From an uncultured Lachnospiraceae bacterium (GTDB lineage: Bacteria > Bacillota > Clostridia > Lachnospirales > Lachnospiraceae): a stretch of 64,000 nt of DNA. This document shows positions 1 to 8,713 of the stretch, one piece after another. The position numbers and the translations under genes are program-made. The stretch is taken from positions 14,739 through 78,738 of the forward strand of contig CAJUAO010000015.1 in the NCBI GenBank assembly GCA_910584685.1. The letters are read 5' to 3'. The notes under the pieces were generated by a model. It had not been told where the DNA came from, did not search any database, and saw only the letters and a list, made by a program, of their open reading frames with translations. Each line of letters opens with the position of its first letter. Positions within the stretch are counted from its first letter, which is position 1.

Positions 1-507
1 CCGGGGAGCGTCATGGGCTTCAATACCGATGACATCCTCAATTTCATTTACAACCCTGTCAGGCTCAGCGCTTGGCAAATCAATTTTATTAATAACAGGT
101 ATAACATCAAGGTCATGGTCAAGGGCAAGGTAGACATTTGCAAGTGTCTGGGCTTCAATGCCCTGAGCCGCGTCTACCACCAGTATGGCCCCGTCGCAGG
201 CGGCAAGGCTTCTTGAAACCTCATAATTAAAATCCACATGTCCCGGGGTGTCAATGAGATTAAATATATATTCCTCCCCGTCCTTTGCCTTATATACAGT
301 ACGTACTGACTGTGCCTTTATTGTAATGCCCCGCTCTCTTTCAAGCTCCATATTGTCAAGAACCTGAGCCTGCATTTCACGGCTTGTAAGAAGTCCTGTT
401 TTTTCTATGATGCGGTCTGCAAGCGTAGACTTTCCGTGGTCAATATGGGCGACAATACAAAAGTTTCTTATTTTAGACTGAATAGTATTTTTATCATTAT
501 GAGACAT
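1..507 (-). CDS. lepA: Elongation factor 4 (LepA), N-terminal part, cut by the window edge
   Basis: This is the first 169 codons of a translational GTPase read on the minus strand; the rest lies outside the window. LepA is a ribosome-associated GTPase that remodels stalled or mis-translocated ribosomes. The translation shows the P-loop AHIDHGKSTL near residues 19-28, the switch I region RGITIK with the conserved Thr, the DTPGH G3 motif and the NKID G4 motif. The N-terminus QSKIRNFCIVAHIDHGKST and the QAQVLDNMELERERGITIKA region are typical of LepA rather than EF-G or TypA. The ATG at 507 is preceded by a good Shine-Dalgarno (TTGGAGGAT on the minus strand). It is divergent from the adhesin gene that starts at 832. 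Confidence 0.95.
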   Translation of the reverse strand, partial: MSHNDKNTIQSKIRNFCIVAHIDHGKSTLADRIIEKTGLLTSREMQAQVLDNMELERERGITIKAQSVRTVYKAKDGEEYIFNLIDTPGHVDFNYEVSRSLAACDGAILVVDAAQGIEAQTLANVYLALDHDLDVIPVINKIDLPSAEPDRVVNEIEDVIGIEAHDAPR

Positions 508-831
508 AAAATCCTCCAAAAGTTTCTTCCTATTATAATAGGTTAATATTCATATGGTATCCTGTATGGCATGGTCACTGGAATAAATTATATAATAATG
601 AAGATGTTGTGTCAAATTATAATATTTAAAAATATAATTAAGGAATAAAAAACCTACTTTTAGGGGGTGTTTTTTTTGAAGAAATGTTGTATAATATATT
701 AAAATAAAAACACAGTTGTGTGAAGAAGAATGTTGGCAGATGAAAGAAATACTGTGTTCGTGCATGCTGAAGTAAGACTTGAAAGATATAATGATGTAAC
801 CGGTAGTTATGTAAAAAAAAGGAGAACAGGT
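508..831. other. Divergent intergenic region lepA / surface protein
   Basis: This AT-rich stretch of about 320 bases separates two divergent genes and should hold both promoters. On the plus strand a TATAAT hexamer lies at 690-695, but no good -35 hexamer sits at the right distance. An ATG-initiated extension of the downstream frame begins at 730 but lacks a good ribosome site, so I treat 730-831 as leader. I see no RNA gene or hairpin of note here. Confidence 0.4.
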
Positions 832-2700
832 ATGTTTTTTAGGAACGTAAACAGCAGGGTGAAAAGAAATATTGCTAAAATCATGGCGGGTGTAACGGCA
901 GCATCAGCTATTATGGGTTTTGGTATGCATCAGGTTTACGGCGGCAATGAAACAACACTTGAAGATATTTTGGGAAATCTGTATCCGTATGGAATTGTTG
1001 CTAACGAGCTTGACATATCATCGGATTTAGAGTCGAATTTTGCAACTAATGTACTTTATGTTTCAGGACACGCTACAGGAAATGCGGCAGGAAGAATGAC
1101 TAATGTAGGCGGAGTGATGTATGCCAGAGAGATAAGAAGCGCAAGCGAAAAGTGGTCGGATGAGGATTGGGCTTCCTATGGCGATTTAAAGATTCGCTCA
1201 GGCAATTACATTATTACAGGAGAGGACTACAAGAGAGTAAACGATGGAACACGGCAGATAGATAATCAGTATTACTGGTGGAAAAACGAGACAGGTAAAA
1301 TTACCATAAACGACGAAATGTCAAAGCAGCTTCAAATAGTAAATGACGCTGATTACTTAAATATAACGGAAGAGAAGAAAAGAGTTTTAAGCATACTTAA
1401 CAGCCTTGAGATAGATGCAGGCAAGGAGGAATTTACAGACGGTATTATAGACGTCACTGATTTCAGAAAGGGTATTGTAACAGTAAACTATGATATTACA
1501 AACGGCGTAAACAATAATCTTACAGTTAAAAAGAACAGTGACCAGCTTCTTGTCATCAATGCCATAAGCGGTAAGAATACCGTAAATGACAGTAATATGG
1601 TTGCAAAATACCTGCTTTCCGTAGACGGAGGAGAAGCAAAGGCTACCCTTGATAATATGGAGGCACATAAGGTTATATGGAACTTTGGCATATATAAGGG
1701 AAAGCTTACCTTAGGCGACAACGGCGGTGTGTTTGTAGCACCAAATGCAAAGATTACAAACTGCGGTACATCCAGCGGATATCTTATAGCAGGCTCATTC
1801 AGCAACAGCAGCGGTGAATGGCATCACTGGAATAACAGTCTTAAGGAAGAGACAACAGCAGAAACTTCATCAACCGATATAAAAGACAAGGAAACAACAA
1901 CGGAGCAGCCACCAGCAACAGTACCGGTTGATAATGGAACAACGGAGCAGCCGCCAGCAACAGTACCGGTTGATAATGGAACAACGGAGCAGCCGCCGAC
2001 AACAGTACCGAACGAGAATGGCACGACAGTACCAAATGAAAACGGAACAACAGAGCAGCCGCCAACAACAGTACCGGTTGACAACGGAACAACAGAGCAG
2101 CCACCTACAACAGTGCCGGTTGATAATGGAACAACGGAGCAGCCACCGACGACAGTGCCGGTTGACAACGGAACAACGGAGCAGCCGCCGACAACAGTAC
2201 CGAACGAGAATGGCACGACAGTACCAAATGAAAACGGAACAACAGAGCAGCTGCCAACAACAGTACCGAATGAAAATGGCACAACGGAGCAGCCACCGGC
2301 GACAGTACCGAATGAAAATGGCACAACAGAGCAGCCAACAACAACGGATGAGGTTATACATATTACAGACAGGGTTCCAAATGAGAACAACACAACAATA
2401 CCACAGGATACAAAGCCTGAGGAGACTCAGACCTCACCGGAGGAAATTGTTGACATAAACGGCGAGCCGCCTCTTGGCAATGACCCAACCACTGATAATG
2501 AAAAAGACCCGTCTAAGGAGGAGCCGACAACAGAATATGACCCGGACGAGGAGTTGATTCAGATTGATGATTTAATACCTCTTGGAGCTCCGCAGACAGG
2601 CGACCACAGCAGAATATATCTGTATATTGCCTTAGCCGCAGCGGCATTGGGAATTTCAATATTGTCAGTTGTATTAGGAAAGAAGAAGGATAAAAAATAA
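832..2700 (+). CDS. Sortase-anchored surface protein with choice-of-anchor-A-like adhesin domain and Thr/Pro repeat stalk
   Basis: This looks like a secreted protein of 622 residues attached to the cell wall. The N-terminus has a basic stretch followed by a hydrophobic segment (roughly residues 10-35), consistent with a signal peptide. The middle ends in the pattern VIWNF...VFVAPNAKI...GYLIAGSF...GEWHHW, which resembles the choice-of-anchor A / pAdhesive_15 fold of Gram-positive adhesins. A 14-residue repeat of the type GTTEQPPTTVPVDN follows as a stalk. The C-terminus has the sorting-signal layout: LGAPQTGD, a hydrophobic helix and a Lys-rich tail, with PQTG in place of canonical LPxTG. The frame is open from 730, but the ATG at 832 has a strong AAAAGGAGA ribosome site and is preferred. 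The gene is monocistronic, with a terminator right after it. The ligand is unknown. Confidence 0.8.
   Translation: MFFRNVNSRVKRNIAKIMAGVTAASAIMGFGMHQVYGGNETTLEDILGNLYPYGIVANELDISSDLESNFATNVLYVSGHATGNAAGRMTNVGGVMYAREIRSASEKWSDEDWASYGDLKIRSGNYIITGEDYKRVNDGTRQIDNQYYWWKNETGKITINDEMSKQLQIVNDADYLNITEEKKRVLSILNSLEIDAGKEEFTDGIIDVTDFRKGIVTVNYDITNGVNNNLTVKKNSDQLLVINAISGKNTVNDSNMVAKYLLSVDGGEAKATLDNMEAHKVIWNFGIYKGKLTLGDNGGVFVAPNAKITNCGTSSGYLIAGSFSNSSGEWHHWNNSLKEETTAETSSTDIKDKETTTEQPPATVPVDNGTTEQPPATVPVDNGTTEQPPTTVPNENGTTVPNENGTTEQPPTTVPVDNGTTEQPPTTVPVDNGTTEQPPTTVPVDNGTTEQPPTTVPNENGTTVPNENGTTEQLPTTVPNENGTTEQPPATVPNENGTTEQPTTTDEVIHITDRVPNENNTTIPQDTKPEETQTSPEEIVDINGEPPLGNDPTTDNEKDPSKEEPTTEYDPDEELIQIDDLIPLGAPQTGDHSRIYLYIALAAAALGISILSVVLGKKKDKK
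1894..2343 (+). repeat. In-frame 42-bp tandem repeats encoding a Thr/Pro/Glu stalk
   Basis: About nine 14-codon units of the form TTEQPP(T/A)TVP(VDN/NEN)G run in tandem. Two 8-codon partial units (TVPNENGT type) interrupt them, and the final unit is incomplete. The block made of a 14-mer ending in NEN, a short unit and a new TTEQ unit occurs twice, which suggests a larger duplication. Neighbouring units differ mainly at synonymous sites, as expected for recent slippage or unequal recombination. Long open frames on the other strand and in other frames here are by-products of the repeat. Confidence 0.9.
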
Positions 2701-2754
2701 GCCTGTTTTATAAATTAAAGAGATTTATAAAAAGTTCTAATATTTATTATGGAT

Positions 2755-2784
2755 AAAAAAGAGTGTTGAAAAACACTCTTTTTT
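2755..2784 (+). terminator. Rho-independent terminator after the surface protein gene
   Basis: The arms AAAAAAGAGTGTT and AACACTCTTTTTT pair around a 4-base loop, and the right arm ends in six T residues. It lies 55 bases after the stop codon at 2700 and separates this gene from the prmA operon. Confidence 0.85.
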
Positions 2785-2844
2785 ATGTCATACTAGAGAA
2801 CAGACTTAAGGATATGCAAAAAGAAAGGTAATATAGGTTAAAAA

Positions 2845-3801
2845 ATGAAATGGAATAAATATACTTTAAAGACAACTACCATGGCAACAGACTTAGTCGG
2901 CAGTATGCTGATGGAGCTTGGTATAGACGGTATAGAGATAAAGGATAATATTCCCCTGTCACAGGAGGATAAAAAGAAAATGTTTATAGATTTTCTTCCG
3001 GAGCTTCCGGAGGATAAGGGAGAGGCATTCTTAAGCTTTTATATGGAGGAGTCGGAGAACGAGGCGTTAAAGCTTAAGGAAATACGTGAGGGACTTATTG
3101 AGCTTAAGAACTTTACTGACGTTGGAGAATGTAGCATAGAAAAGGAAGTGACGGAGGATAAGGACTGGCTCAATAACTGGAAGCAGTATTTTAAGTCCTT
3201 TACGGTAGACGATATAGTTATAAAGCCTACGTGGGAGGAAATAAAAGAGGAATATAAGGGAAAGCTTTTAATTGAGATAGACCCGGGCATAGCCTTTGGT
3301 ACAGGAATGCATGAAACCACGCAGCTTTGTATAAGACAGCTAAAAAAGTATGTAAAGAATAATACCAACATACTTGACGTAGGCTGCGGAAGCGGTATAT
3401 TGTCAATAGCTGCGTTAAAGCTTGGAGCCAAATCAGCAGTAGGCATAGATATAGATGAAAACGCCGTAACCGCCTCTTACGAAAATCTTAAGGTGAATAA
3501 GCTTTCAGAGGAAAGCTGCAGGGTATATTCAGGAAATATACTTGAGAATAAGGAGCTTAGGGACAGGGCAGGCTATGAGCGCTATGATATAGTGGTGGCA
3601 AATATATTGGCTGATGTTCTCATGCCCTTGTCTGATATTGCCCATGAGCATTTAAAGAAGGGTGGGTATTTTATCACATCAGGCATTATAGATACAAAGG
3701 AAGAGGAGGTAGTTAAAAAAATAGAAGCTAACCCCCGGTTTGAAATAGTAGAAGTGACAAGACAGAATGAATGGTCAAGCGTTACGGCAAGACGGATATA
3801 A
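2845..3801 (+). CDS. prmA: Ribosomal protein L11 methyltransferase (PrmA)
   Basis: This 318-residue S-adenosylmethionine-dependent enzyme trimethylates lysines and the N-terminus of ribosomal protein L11. The N-terminal 110 residues form the variable L11-recognition domain and are followed by the linker motif FGTGMHETT (about 151-159). The AdoMet-binding motif I, DVGCGSG, is at about 178-184, with acidic VGIDID downstream and the NILADVL motif near 250. Length and motif order fit PrmA. It is the first gene of a run with rsmE 18 bases downstream, the same order as in Bacillus and many Clostridia, where prmA normally follows dnaJ; here the dnaK/dnaJ genes are not adjacent. Confidence 0.95.
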   Translation: MKWNKYTLKTTTMATDLVGSMLMELGIDGIEIKDNIPLSQEDKKKMFIDFLPELPEDKGEAFLSFYMEESENEALKLKEIREGLIELKNFTDVGECSIEKEVTEDKDWLNNWKQYFKSFTVDDIVIKPTWEEIKEEYKGKLLIEIDPGIAFGTGMHETTQLCIRQLKKYVKNNTNILDVGCGSGILSIAALKLGAKSAVGIDIDENAVTASYENLKVNKLSEESCRVYSGNILENKELRDRAGYERYDIVVANILADVLMPLSDIAHEHLKKGGYFITSGIIDTKEEEVVKKIEANPRFEIVEVTRQNEWSSVTARRI

Positions 3802-3819
3802 TAATAAAAGAGGTAAAAG

Positions 3820-4557
3820 ATGCATCATTTTTTTGCAGAGGAAAAAAACATAGACAACGGCTTTATCACTATTAAAGGCAGTGATGTAAACCACATTAAA
3901 AATGTCCTTAGAATGAAAAAGGGGGAGGAGCTTCTTATAAGCAACGGCGCGGATAAGGATTACTATTGTAAGATAGACGAAATTTCTAATGATGAGATAA
4001 GGGCAAAAATATATGATATTGATAAGGTGGGAAATGAGCTTGACACAGAGTTTTATCTCTTTCAGTGTCTGCCAAAGGGCGACAAAATGGAGCTTATTAT
4101 CCAGAAGGCAGTGGAGCTTGGAGTAAGGGAGATTATTCCTGTAGCATCAAAGCGAGCCATAGTTAAGCTTGATGAAAAGAAAGCTGATTCAAAGGTAAAG
4201 CGGTGGAACTTAATATCTGAGAGCGCCGCTAAGCAGTCAGGCAGAATTATTATACCAAAGGTAAAAAAGCCCATGACCTTTGGGGAAGCCGTAAAGTATA
4301 CAGAAAATATGGATATGTCAATTATTCCCTATGAGAATTATAAGGATATGAATGAGACAAGGAAGATTATAGATAAAATGCAGCCGGGAATGAGGATAGG
4401 TATTTTTATCGGACCGGAGGGAGGCTTTGACGAGGGTGAAATTGAGGCGGCGGTAAAAGCCGGCATAGAAAGAATTTCATTAGGAAGAAGAATACTCAGA
4501 ACAGAAACTGCAGGTATGGCCATATTGTCCGTATTAATGTTTAAGATGGAAAGGTAA
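3820..4557 (+). CDS. rsmE: 16S rRNA (uracil1498-N3)-methyltransferase RsmE
   Basis: This 245-residue SPOUT-family enzyme methylates U1498 of 16S rRNA on the assembled 30S subunit. The N-terminal PUA-like region begins MHHFFAEE and contains the motif NHIKNVLRMKKGE (about 24-36). The C-terminal trefoil-knot AdoMet site shows IGPEGGF (about 197-203) and LGRRILRTETA (about 221-231), both diagnostic for RsmE. It follows prmA after 18 bases with a GAGGT ribosome site, and the next gene starts five bases after its stop, so the three are almost certainly co-transcribed. Confidence 0.95.
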   Translation: MHHFFAEEKNIDNGFITIKGSDVNHIKNVLRMKKGEELLISNGADKDYYCKIDEISNDEIRAKIYDIDKVGNELDTEFYLFQCLPKGDKMELIIQKAVELGVREIIPVASKRAIVKLDEKKADSKVKRWNLISESAAKQSGRIIIPKVKKPMTFGEAVKYTENMDMSIIPYENYKDMNETRKIIDKMQPGMRIGIFIGPEGGFDEGEIEAAVKAGIERISLGRRILRTETAGMAILSVLMFKMER

Positions 4558-4561
4558 GAAG

Positions 4562-5716
4562 ATGGAAGCGTACTTAGATAATTCAGCTACTACAAAAGTA
4601 TCAGAAGGGGTAAAAGATATAGTTGTAAAAACCATGACGGAGGACTTTGGCAATCCGTCGTCCCTTCATATGAAGGGTATAGAGGCAGAAAAATACTTAA
4701 GGGCTGCAAGGGAAATAATAGCCAAGGCTTTAAAGGCGGCGGAGAAGGAAATTATATTTACCTCAGGAGGTACGGAGGCAAACAATATGGCCCTTATAGG
4801 CATTGCAGAGGCTTATAAGAGAGCAGGCAGGCATATTGTCACCACAGCCATAGAGCATGCAAGCGTTCTTTCTACCATGAAATATCTTGAGGAGCAGGGC
4901 TACAGCGTTACATACCTTAATGTGGATAAGTCGGGAAGGATAGATATAAATGAGCTGAAAAATGCAATTACAGATGAAACCATACTTGTGTCCGTAATGT
5001 ATGTAAACAATGAGATAGGCGCTGTAGAGCCTATAGAGGAGATTGGAAAAATAATAAAGGAAAGAAATCAGGATACCATATTTCATGTGGATGCCATACA
5101 GGCCTTCGGTAAATATAAGATATATCCTAAGAAGCTTAAGATAGACGCTTTGAGCGTAAGCGGCCATAAGATACACGGGCCAAAGGGAATCGGGTTTTTA
5201 TATGTGTCCGATAAGGTAAAGATAAGGCCTATTATGCATGGAGGAGGCCAGCAGAGAGGTCTTCGTTCAGGAACCGATAACGTTCCGGGAATAGCAGGTA
5301 TGGGACAGGCTGTTAAGGAAGCCTATACAGATATGGAGACAAAGGCAAATAAAATGCGTGAGCTTAGGAATTATCTTACAGACAGTTTACTTAAGCTGCC
5401 GGATGTAAGGATAAACAGCGGCAGGGAGGCTGAAGGAGCTCCTAATATAGTAAGCGTTTCATTTATAGGAGTGAGAAGCGAGGTTATGCTCCACGCCTTG
5501 GAGGAAAAGGGTGTATACGTGTCGTCAGGCTCGGCGTGCTCGTCAAATAAGCCGGGGGTAAGCCCAACCCTTAAGGCCATAGGGATTGACAGGGAGGCGC
5601 TTGATTCAACCCTTCGTTTCAGCCTTTGCCCCGCCACAACAAAGGAAGAGGCGGATTATGCCATAGAAGCGGTTAAGGAGCTATTGCCAAAACTTAGAAT
5701 ATTAAGGAGAAAATAA
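4562..5716 (+). CDS. Cysteine desulfurase, NifS/IscS-like, probable sulfur donor for ThiI
   Basis: This 384-residue PLP enzyme removes sulfur from cysteine as an enzyme-bound persulfide. The PLP lysine is in SVSGHKIHGPKG (Lys203), with the upstream TSGGTEANN and HVDAIQAFGK motifs. The catalytic cysteine is in SSGSACSS (Cys326) on a loop of IscS/NifS type. Its stop codon overlaps the start of thiI. This pairing (nifZ-thiI in Bacillus) is known to supply sulfur for 4-thiouridine in tRNA, so a role with ThiI is more likely than general iron-sulfur assembly. No iscU-type scaffold gene is next to it. Confidence 0.93.
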   Translation: MEAYLDNSATTKVSEGVKDIVVKTMTEDFGNPSSLHMKGIEAEKYLRAAREIIAKALKAAEKEIIFTSGGTEANNMALIGIAEAYKRAGRHIVTTAIEHASVLSTMKYLEEQGYSVTYLNVDKSGRIDINELKNAITDETILVSVMYVNNEIGAVEPIEEIGKIIKERNQDTIFHVDAIQAFGKYKIYPKKLKIDALSVSGHKIHGPKGIGFLYVSDKVKIRPIMHGGGQQRGLRSGTDNVPGIAGMGQAVKEAYTDMETKANKMRELRNYLTDSLLKLPDVRINSGREAEGAPNIVSVSFIGVRSEVMLHALEEKGVYVSSGSACSSNKPGVSPTLKAIGIDREALDSTLRFSLCPATTKEEADYAIEAVKELLPKLRILRRK

Positions 5717-6894
5717 TGGAATTCAGGTCATTTTTAATAAAATATGCGGAGATAGGCGTTAAGGGAAAAAATAAATATATTTTTGAGGATGCCCTTGTAA
5801 AACAGATAAATATTGCCTTGAAAAAGGATGTTGGACAGTTTAAGGTATACAGAGAGGTGGGAAGAATATATGTAGACGTCTTTGATGATTATGACGATGA
5901 CGACGTTATACAGGCATTAAAGAAGGTTTTTGGAATCGTGGGAATATGCCCTTTAGTTAAGATAGAGGATAATGGCTGGGAGGAGCTTAAGGAGCAGGTT
6001 ATCAGCTATATGAGGCAGGTATATGGAAATAAGGAGCTTACCTTTAAGGTAAACGCCAGAAGAGCCAGAAAAAATTATGAAAAGACATCTGTGGAGATAA
6101 ATATGGATATGGGTGAGGCTATCCTTGACGCCTTTCCAAGGTATTCGGTTGATGTACATCATCCGGAGGTGCTGCTTAATATAGAGATAAGAAATCATAT
6201 AAATATATATTCAGAGACAATACCGGGTCTTGGAGGAATGCCGACGGGAACGGCGGGAAAGGCAATGCTTCTTTTGTCAGGAGGAATAGACAGCCCTGTG
6301 GCAGGATATATGATAGCAAGAAGGGGCGTTCAGCTTGAGGCAGTATACTTTCACGCACCTCCTTATACCTCAGAAAGGGCAAAGCAGAAGGTTTTAGACC
6401 TTGCAAAGGTTATCGCCTCATACGCAGGACCCATAAAAATAAACGTGGTAAATTTTGCTGACGTTCAGGTGTATATATATGAAAATTGTCCTCACGAGGA
6501 GCTTACCATTATAATGAAAAGAGTCATGTATAAGATAGCAGAGCATTTTGCAAGGGAAAGAGGCTGTCTCGGACTGGTGACAGGAGAAAGCATAGGTCAG
6601 GTTTCAAGTCAGACCATGGAGTCTCTTGCTGTTATTAATAATGTGTGTACTATGCCTGTGTACAGGCCTGTGGCGGCATTTGACAAACAGGATATTATAG
6701 ATATAGCCGTAAGGATAGGAACCTATGATATATCTATACAGCCCTTTGAGGACTGCTGTACTACCTTTGTGGCAAAGCATCCTGTTACAAAGCCGACACT
6801 TAAGGCAATAGAAAAATCAGAGAAAAAACTGGAAGGAATAGATGAGCTTATAAGGGAAGCTATTGAAAATACAGAGGTAATAACGGTACAATAA
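5716..6894 (+). CDS. thiI: tRNA 4-thiouridine synthetase ThiI
   Basis: This 392-residue enzyme activates U8 of tRNA with ATP and inserts sulfur. It has an N-terminal ferredoxin-like part, a THUMP domain (about 60-165) and a PP-loop ATP-pyrophosphatase domain with LLLSGGIDSPVAGY (SGGIDS at 188-193). The GESIGQVSSQT motif and the C-terminal DCCTTF segment are also present. There is no C-terminal rhodanese domain, as in most Firmicute ThiI proteins, so sulfur transfer must rely on the partner desulfurase encoded immediately upstream with a one-base overlap. It is the last gene of the prmA-rsmE-desulfurase-thiI run. Confidence 0.95.
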   Translation: MEFRSFLIKYAEIGVKGKNKYIFEDALVKQINIALKKDVGQFKVYREVGRIYVDVFDDYDDDDVIQALKKVFGIVGICPLVKIEDNGWEELKEQVISYMRQVYGNKELTFKVNARRARKNYEKTSVEINMDMGEAILDAFPRYSVDVHHPEVLLNIEIRNHINIYSETIPGLGGMPTGTAGKAMLLLSGGIDSPVAGYMIARRGVQLEAVYFHAPPYTSERAKQKVLDLAKVIASYAGPIKINVVNFADVQVYIYENCPHEELTIIMKRVMYKIAEHFARERGCLGLVTGESIGQVSSQTMESLAVINNVCTMPVYRPVAAFDKQDIIDIAVRIGTYDISIQPFEDCCTTFVAKHPVTKPTLKAIEKSEKKLEGIDELIREAIENTEVITVQ

Positions 6895-6921
6895 AAAAGG
6901 CGCCGCATGGCAGCGGCGCTT
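6893..6921 (-). terminator. Terminator between thiI and the HPr-like gene, strongest for the minus strand
   Basis: The arms GCGCCGC (6900-6906) and GCGGCGC (6913-6919) form a 7-bp GC stem. On the minus strand it is followed by a run of six T residues, giving a canonical terminator for the HPr-like gene that ends at 6935. For thiI on the plus strand the downstream run is only TTAAAT, so termination there should be weaker. Confidence 0.8.
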
Positions 6922-6934
6922 AAATAATCATAAA

Positions 6935-7168
6935 TTATACTATGTAAGGCTTTAAAACTTCCAATATATCATCGATAGAAGATGCGTCAGCATGTATGCA
7001 TAAATCAATAGGCTTTGATAAATCAAGGCTGAATATGCCCATTATAGATTTTGCATCTATAACATACCTTCCTGATACTAAATCAAAATCTGTATCAAAC
7101 TTTGTAATTTCGTTTACAAAAGCCTTAACCTTATCGATTGAGTTTAATGAAATCTGAACTGTTTTCAT
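6935..7168 (-). CDS. HPr-family protein lacking the phosphoryl-accepting histidine
   Basis: This 77-residue protein aligns with the phosphocarrier HPr. The regulatory helix motif AKSIMGIFSL is intact and contains the serine (residue 41) equivalent to HPr Ser46. The N-terminal active-site loop, normally GIHARPA with His15, is replaced by a shorter segment around NSIDKVKAFV, with no histidine. It therefore cannot take phosphate from enzyme I in the usual way. It could be a Crh-like protein that acts only through the serine, or a diverged structural relative; Crh itself has Gln at position 15 in an otherwise intact loop. The start at 7168 has an AAGGAGGGT ribosome site. It is a single gene, divergent from mtaB. 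Confidence 0.85.
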   Translation of the reverse strand: MKTVQISLNSIDKVKAFVNEITKFDTDFDLVSGRYVIDAKSIMGIFSLDLSKPIDLCIHADASSIDDILEVLKPYIV

Positions 7169-7315
7169 AAAAAATACCCTCCTTAATATTTGTTGTCAAA
7201 TATGAGGAATAATAAACATAAACCCCATTTGTATATATAATACTTTTATTCGGGGCAAAAGTCAATGTAAAATATGTCAAAAAGTAAAAAAAACGGACAT
7301 GGAAAAGAGGTAAAA

Positions 7316-8662
7316 ATGTACAATAAAAGTAAAAGGGCAGCGTTTCATAATCTGGGCTGCAAGGTAAATCAATATGAGACTGACGCAATGGCGCAGGCTC
7401 TTTGCGAGAGGGGATATGAGATAGTTTTATTTGAAGCTCAGGCAGACGTATATATTATAAATACATGTACCGTAACAAATATTGCAGACAGAAAATCACG
7501 CCAGATGCTTCACAGGGCAAGAAAAAGGAATCCGGACGCCATAGTCGTAGCGGTGGGATGCTATGCCCAGGAGGCAAAGGAGGAGCTTTTGGCAGATGAA
7601 GCCGTAGATATTATCATAGGAAATAATAAAAAAAGCCAGCTTCCTGATATATTGGAAAAATATTTTGGAGAGTATAAGGAAAAAGCTTCTAAAATAGCGG
7701 TCTGTGAGGATATGTCAAAGGGCTGTCAATATGAAAAAATGCAGATGACCGAGGTGACAGGGCATACAAGGGCATTTATAAAAATACAGGATGGCTGCAA
7801 CCAGTTTTGTACATACTGTATTATACCCTATTCAAGAGGAAGAATAAGAAGCAGAGAAATTTCCGATATAGAGAGGGAGGTTGCTGAGCTTTCAAAAAAA
7901 GGATATAAGGAAATTGTGCTTACAGGTATACATTTAAGCTCATATGGAAAGGATTTATGTGAGGAAAATACAGCGCTTATTGATGTTATAGAAAAATTAA
8001 GCGGGATAGACGGCATTGAAAGAATCCGTCTTGGCTCTCTTGAGCAGGGTATTATAACGGAAGAATTTATGAAAAGGGTAAGGAAAATAAAAAAATTCTG
8101 TCCCCATTTCCATCTGTCGCTCCAAAGCGGATGCGCCGGAACCCTTAAGAGAATGAACAGACATTACACCCCTTCAGAGTATATGGAAAAATGCCGTCTT
8201 ATAAGAAAAAGTTTTGACAATCCTGCCATAACTACAGACGTCATAACAGGCTTTCCCGGGGAGAGCATGGAGGAATTTAAGGAGACAAAGAGATTTCTTG
8301 AAGCTGCGGAATTTGCAGAAATGCATATATTTAAGTATTCAAGGAGAAGGGGAACTAAAGCGGCTGAAATGGAAAACCAGGTGGACGAAAGGATAAAGTC
8401 GGAGAGAAGCGACGAGCTTTTAAGGCTGAATAATGTGCTTAGGGAAAAATACATCAAGAAATTTATGGGAAAAACAGCCGATATATTATTTGAGGAAAAA
8501 ATATTAATAGAAAACGAATCCTATTTTGTCGGCTATACAAGGGAATACGTAAGGGTTGCAGTAAAGACGGATAAGGATTTAAGGAACAAAATTGTCTGTG
8601 TAAAAATTAAATCTCTATTAAATAAAGAAATATTACTTGCACAGATGAATGAAATATATTAG
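7316..8662 (+). CDS. mtaB: tRNA threonylcarbamoyladenosine methylthiotransferase MtaB
   Basis: This radical-SAM enzyme converts t6A37 to ms2t6A37 in tRNAs reading ANN codons. The N-terminal MTTase domain has three cluster cysteines in NLGCKVNQYE, NTCTVTN and VGCYAQ. The radical-SAM motif CNQFCTYCIIP carries the CxxxCxxC cluster, followed by YSRGRIRS. A C-terminal TRAM-like region ends the protein. The open frame reaches back to 7274, but the ATG at 7316 has an AAGAGG ribosome site and gives 448 residues starting near the conserved domain, so it is preferred. In Bacillus the orthologue yqeV follows prmA-rsmE; here three genes separate them. Confidence 0.94.
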   Translation: MYNKSKRAAFHNLGCKVNQYETDAMAQALCERGYEIVLFEAQADVYIINTCTVTNIADRKSRQMLHRARKRNPDAIVVAVGCYAQEAKEELLADEAVDIIIGNNKKSQLPDILEKYFGEYKEKASKIAVCEDMSKGCQYEKMQMTEVTGHTRAFIKIQDGCNQFCTYCIIPYSRGRIRSREISDIEREVAELSKKGYKEIVLTGIHLSSYGKDLCEENTALIDVIEKLSGIDGIERIRLGSLEQGIITEEFMKRVRKIKKFCPHFHLSLQSGCAGTLKRMNRHYTPSEYMEKCRLIRKSFDNPAITTDVITGFPGESMEEFKETKRFLEAAEFAEMHIFKYSRRRGTKAAEMENQVDERIKSERSDELLRLNNVLREKYIKKFMGKTADILFEEKILIENESYFVGYTREYVRVAVKTDKDLRNKIVCVKIKSLLNKEILLAQMNEIY

Positions 8663-8713
8663 AATATAGATGAAATTATGTGCGTGTATTTGTTACGGCA
8701 GAAAGGTTGAGAA

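Noticed and set aside
13..216. Plus-strand open frame at the window start
   Set aside because: It is antisense to the clear lepA coding sequence and has no ribosome site.
730..831. Longer start for the surface protein at 730
   Set aside because: It would put 34 charged residues before the signal peptide, while ATG 832 has a strong ribosome site.
1894..2343. Regular repeats that could suggest a CRISPR array
   Set aside because: Repeats are contiguous, in-frame and encode a Thr/Pro stalk; there are no spacers and no cas genes.
1824..2458. Several long open frames on both strands over the surface-protein repeats
   Set aside because: They follow the 42-bp repeat, have extreme composition (Cys/Val/Ser or Gln/Arg) and no ribosome sites; they are by-products of the repeat.
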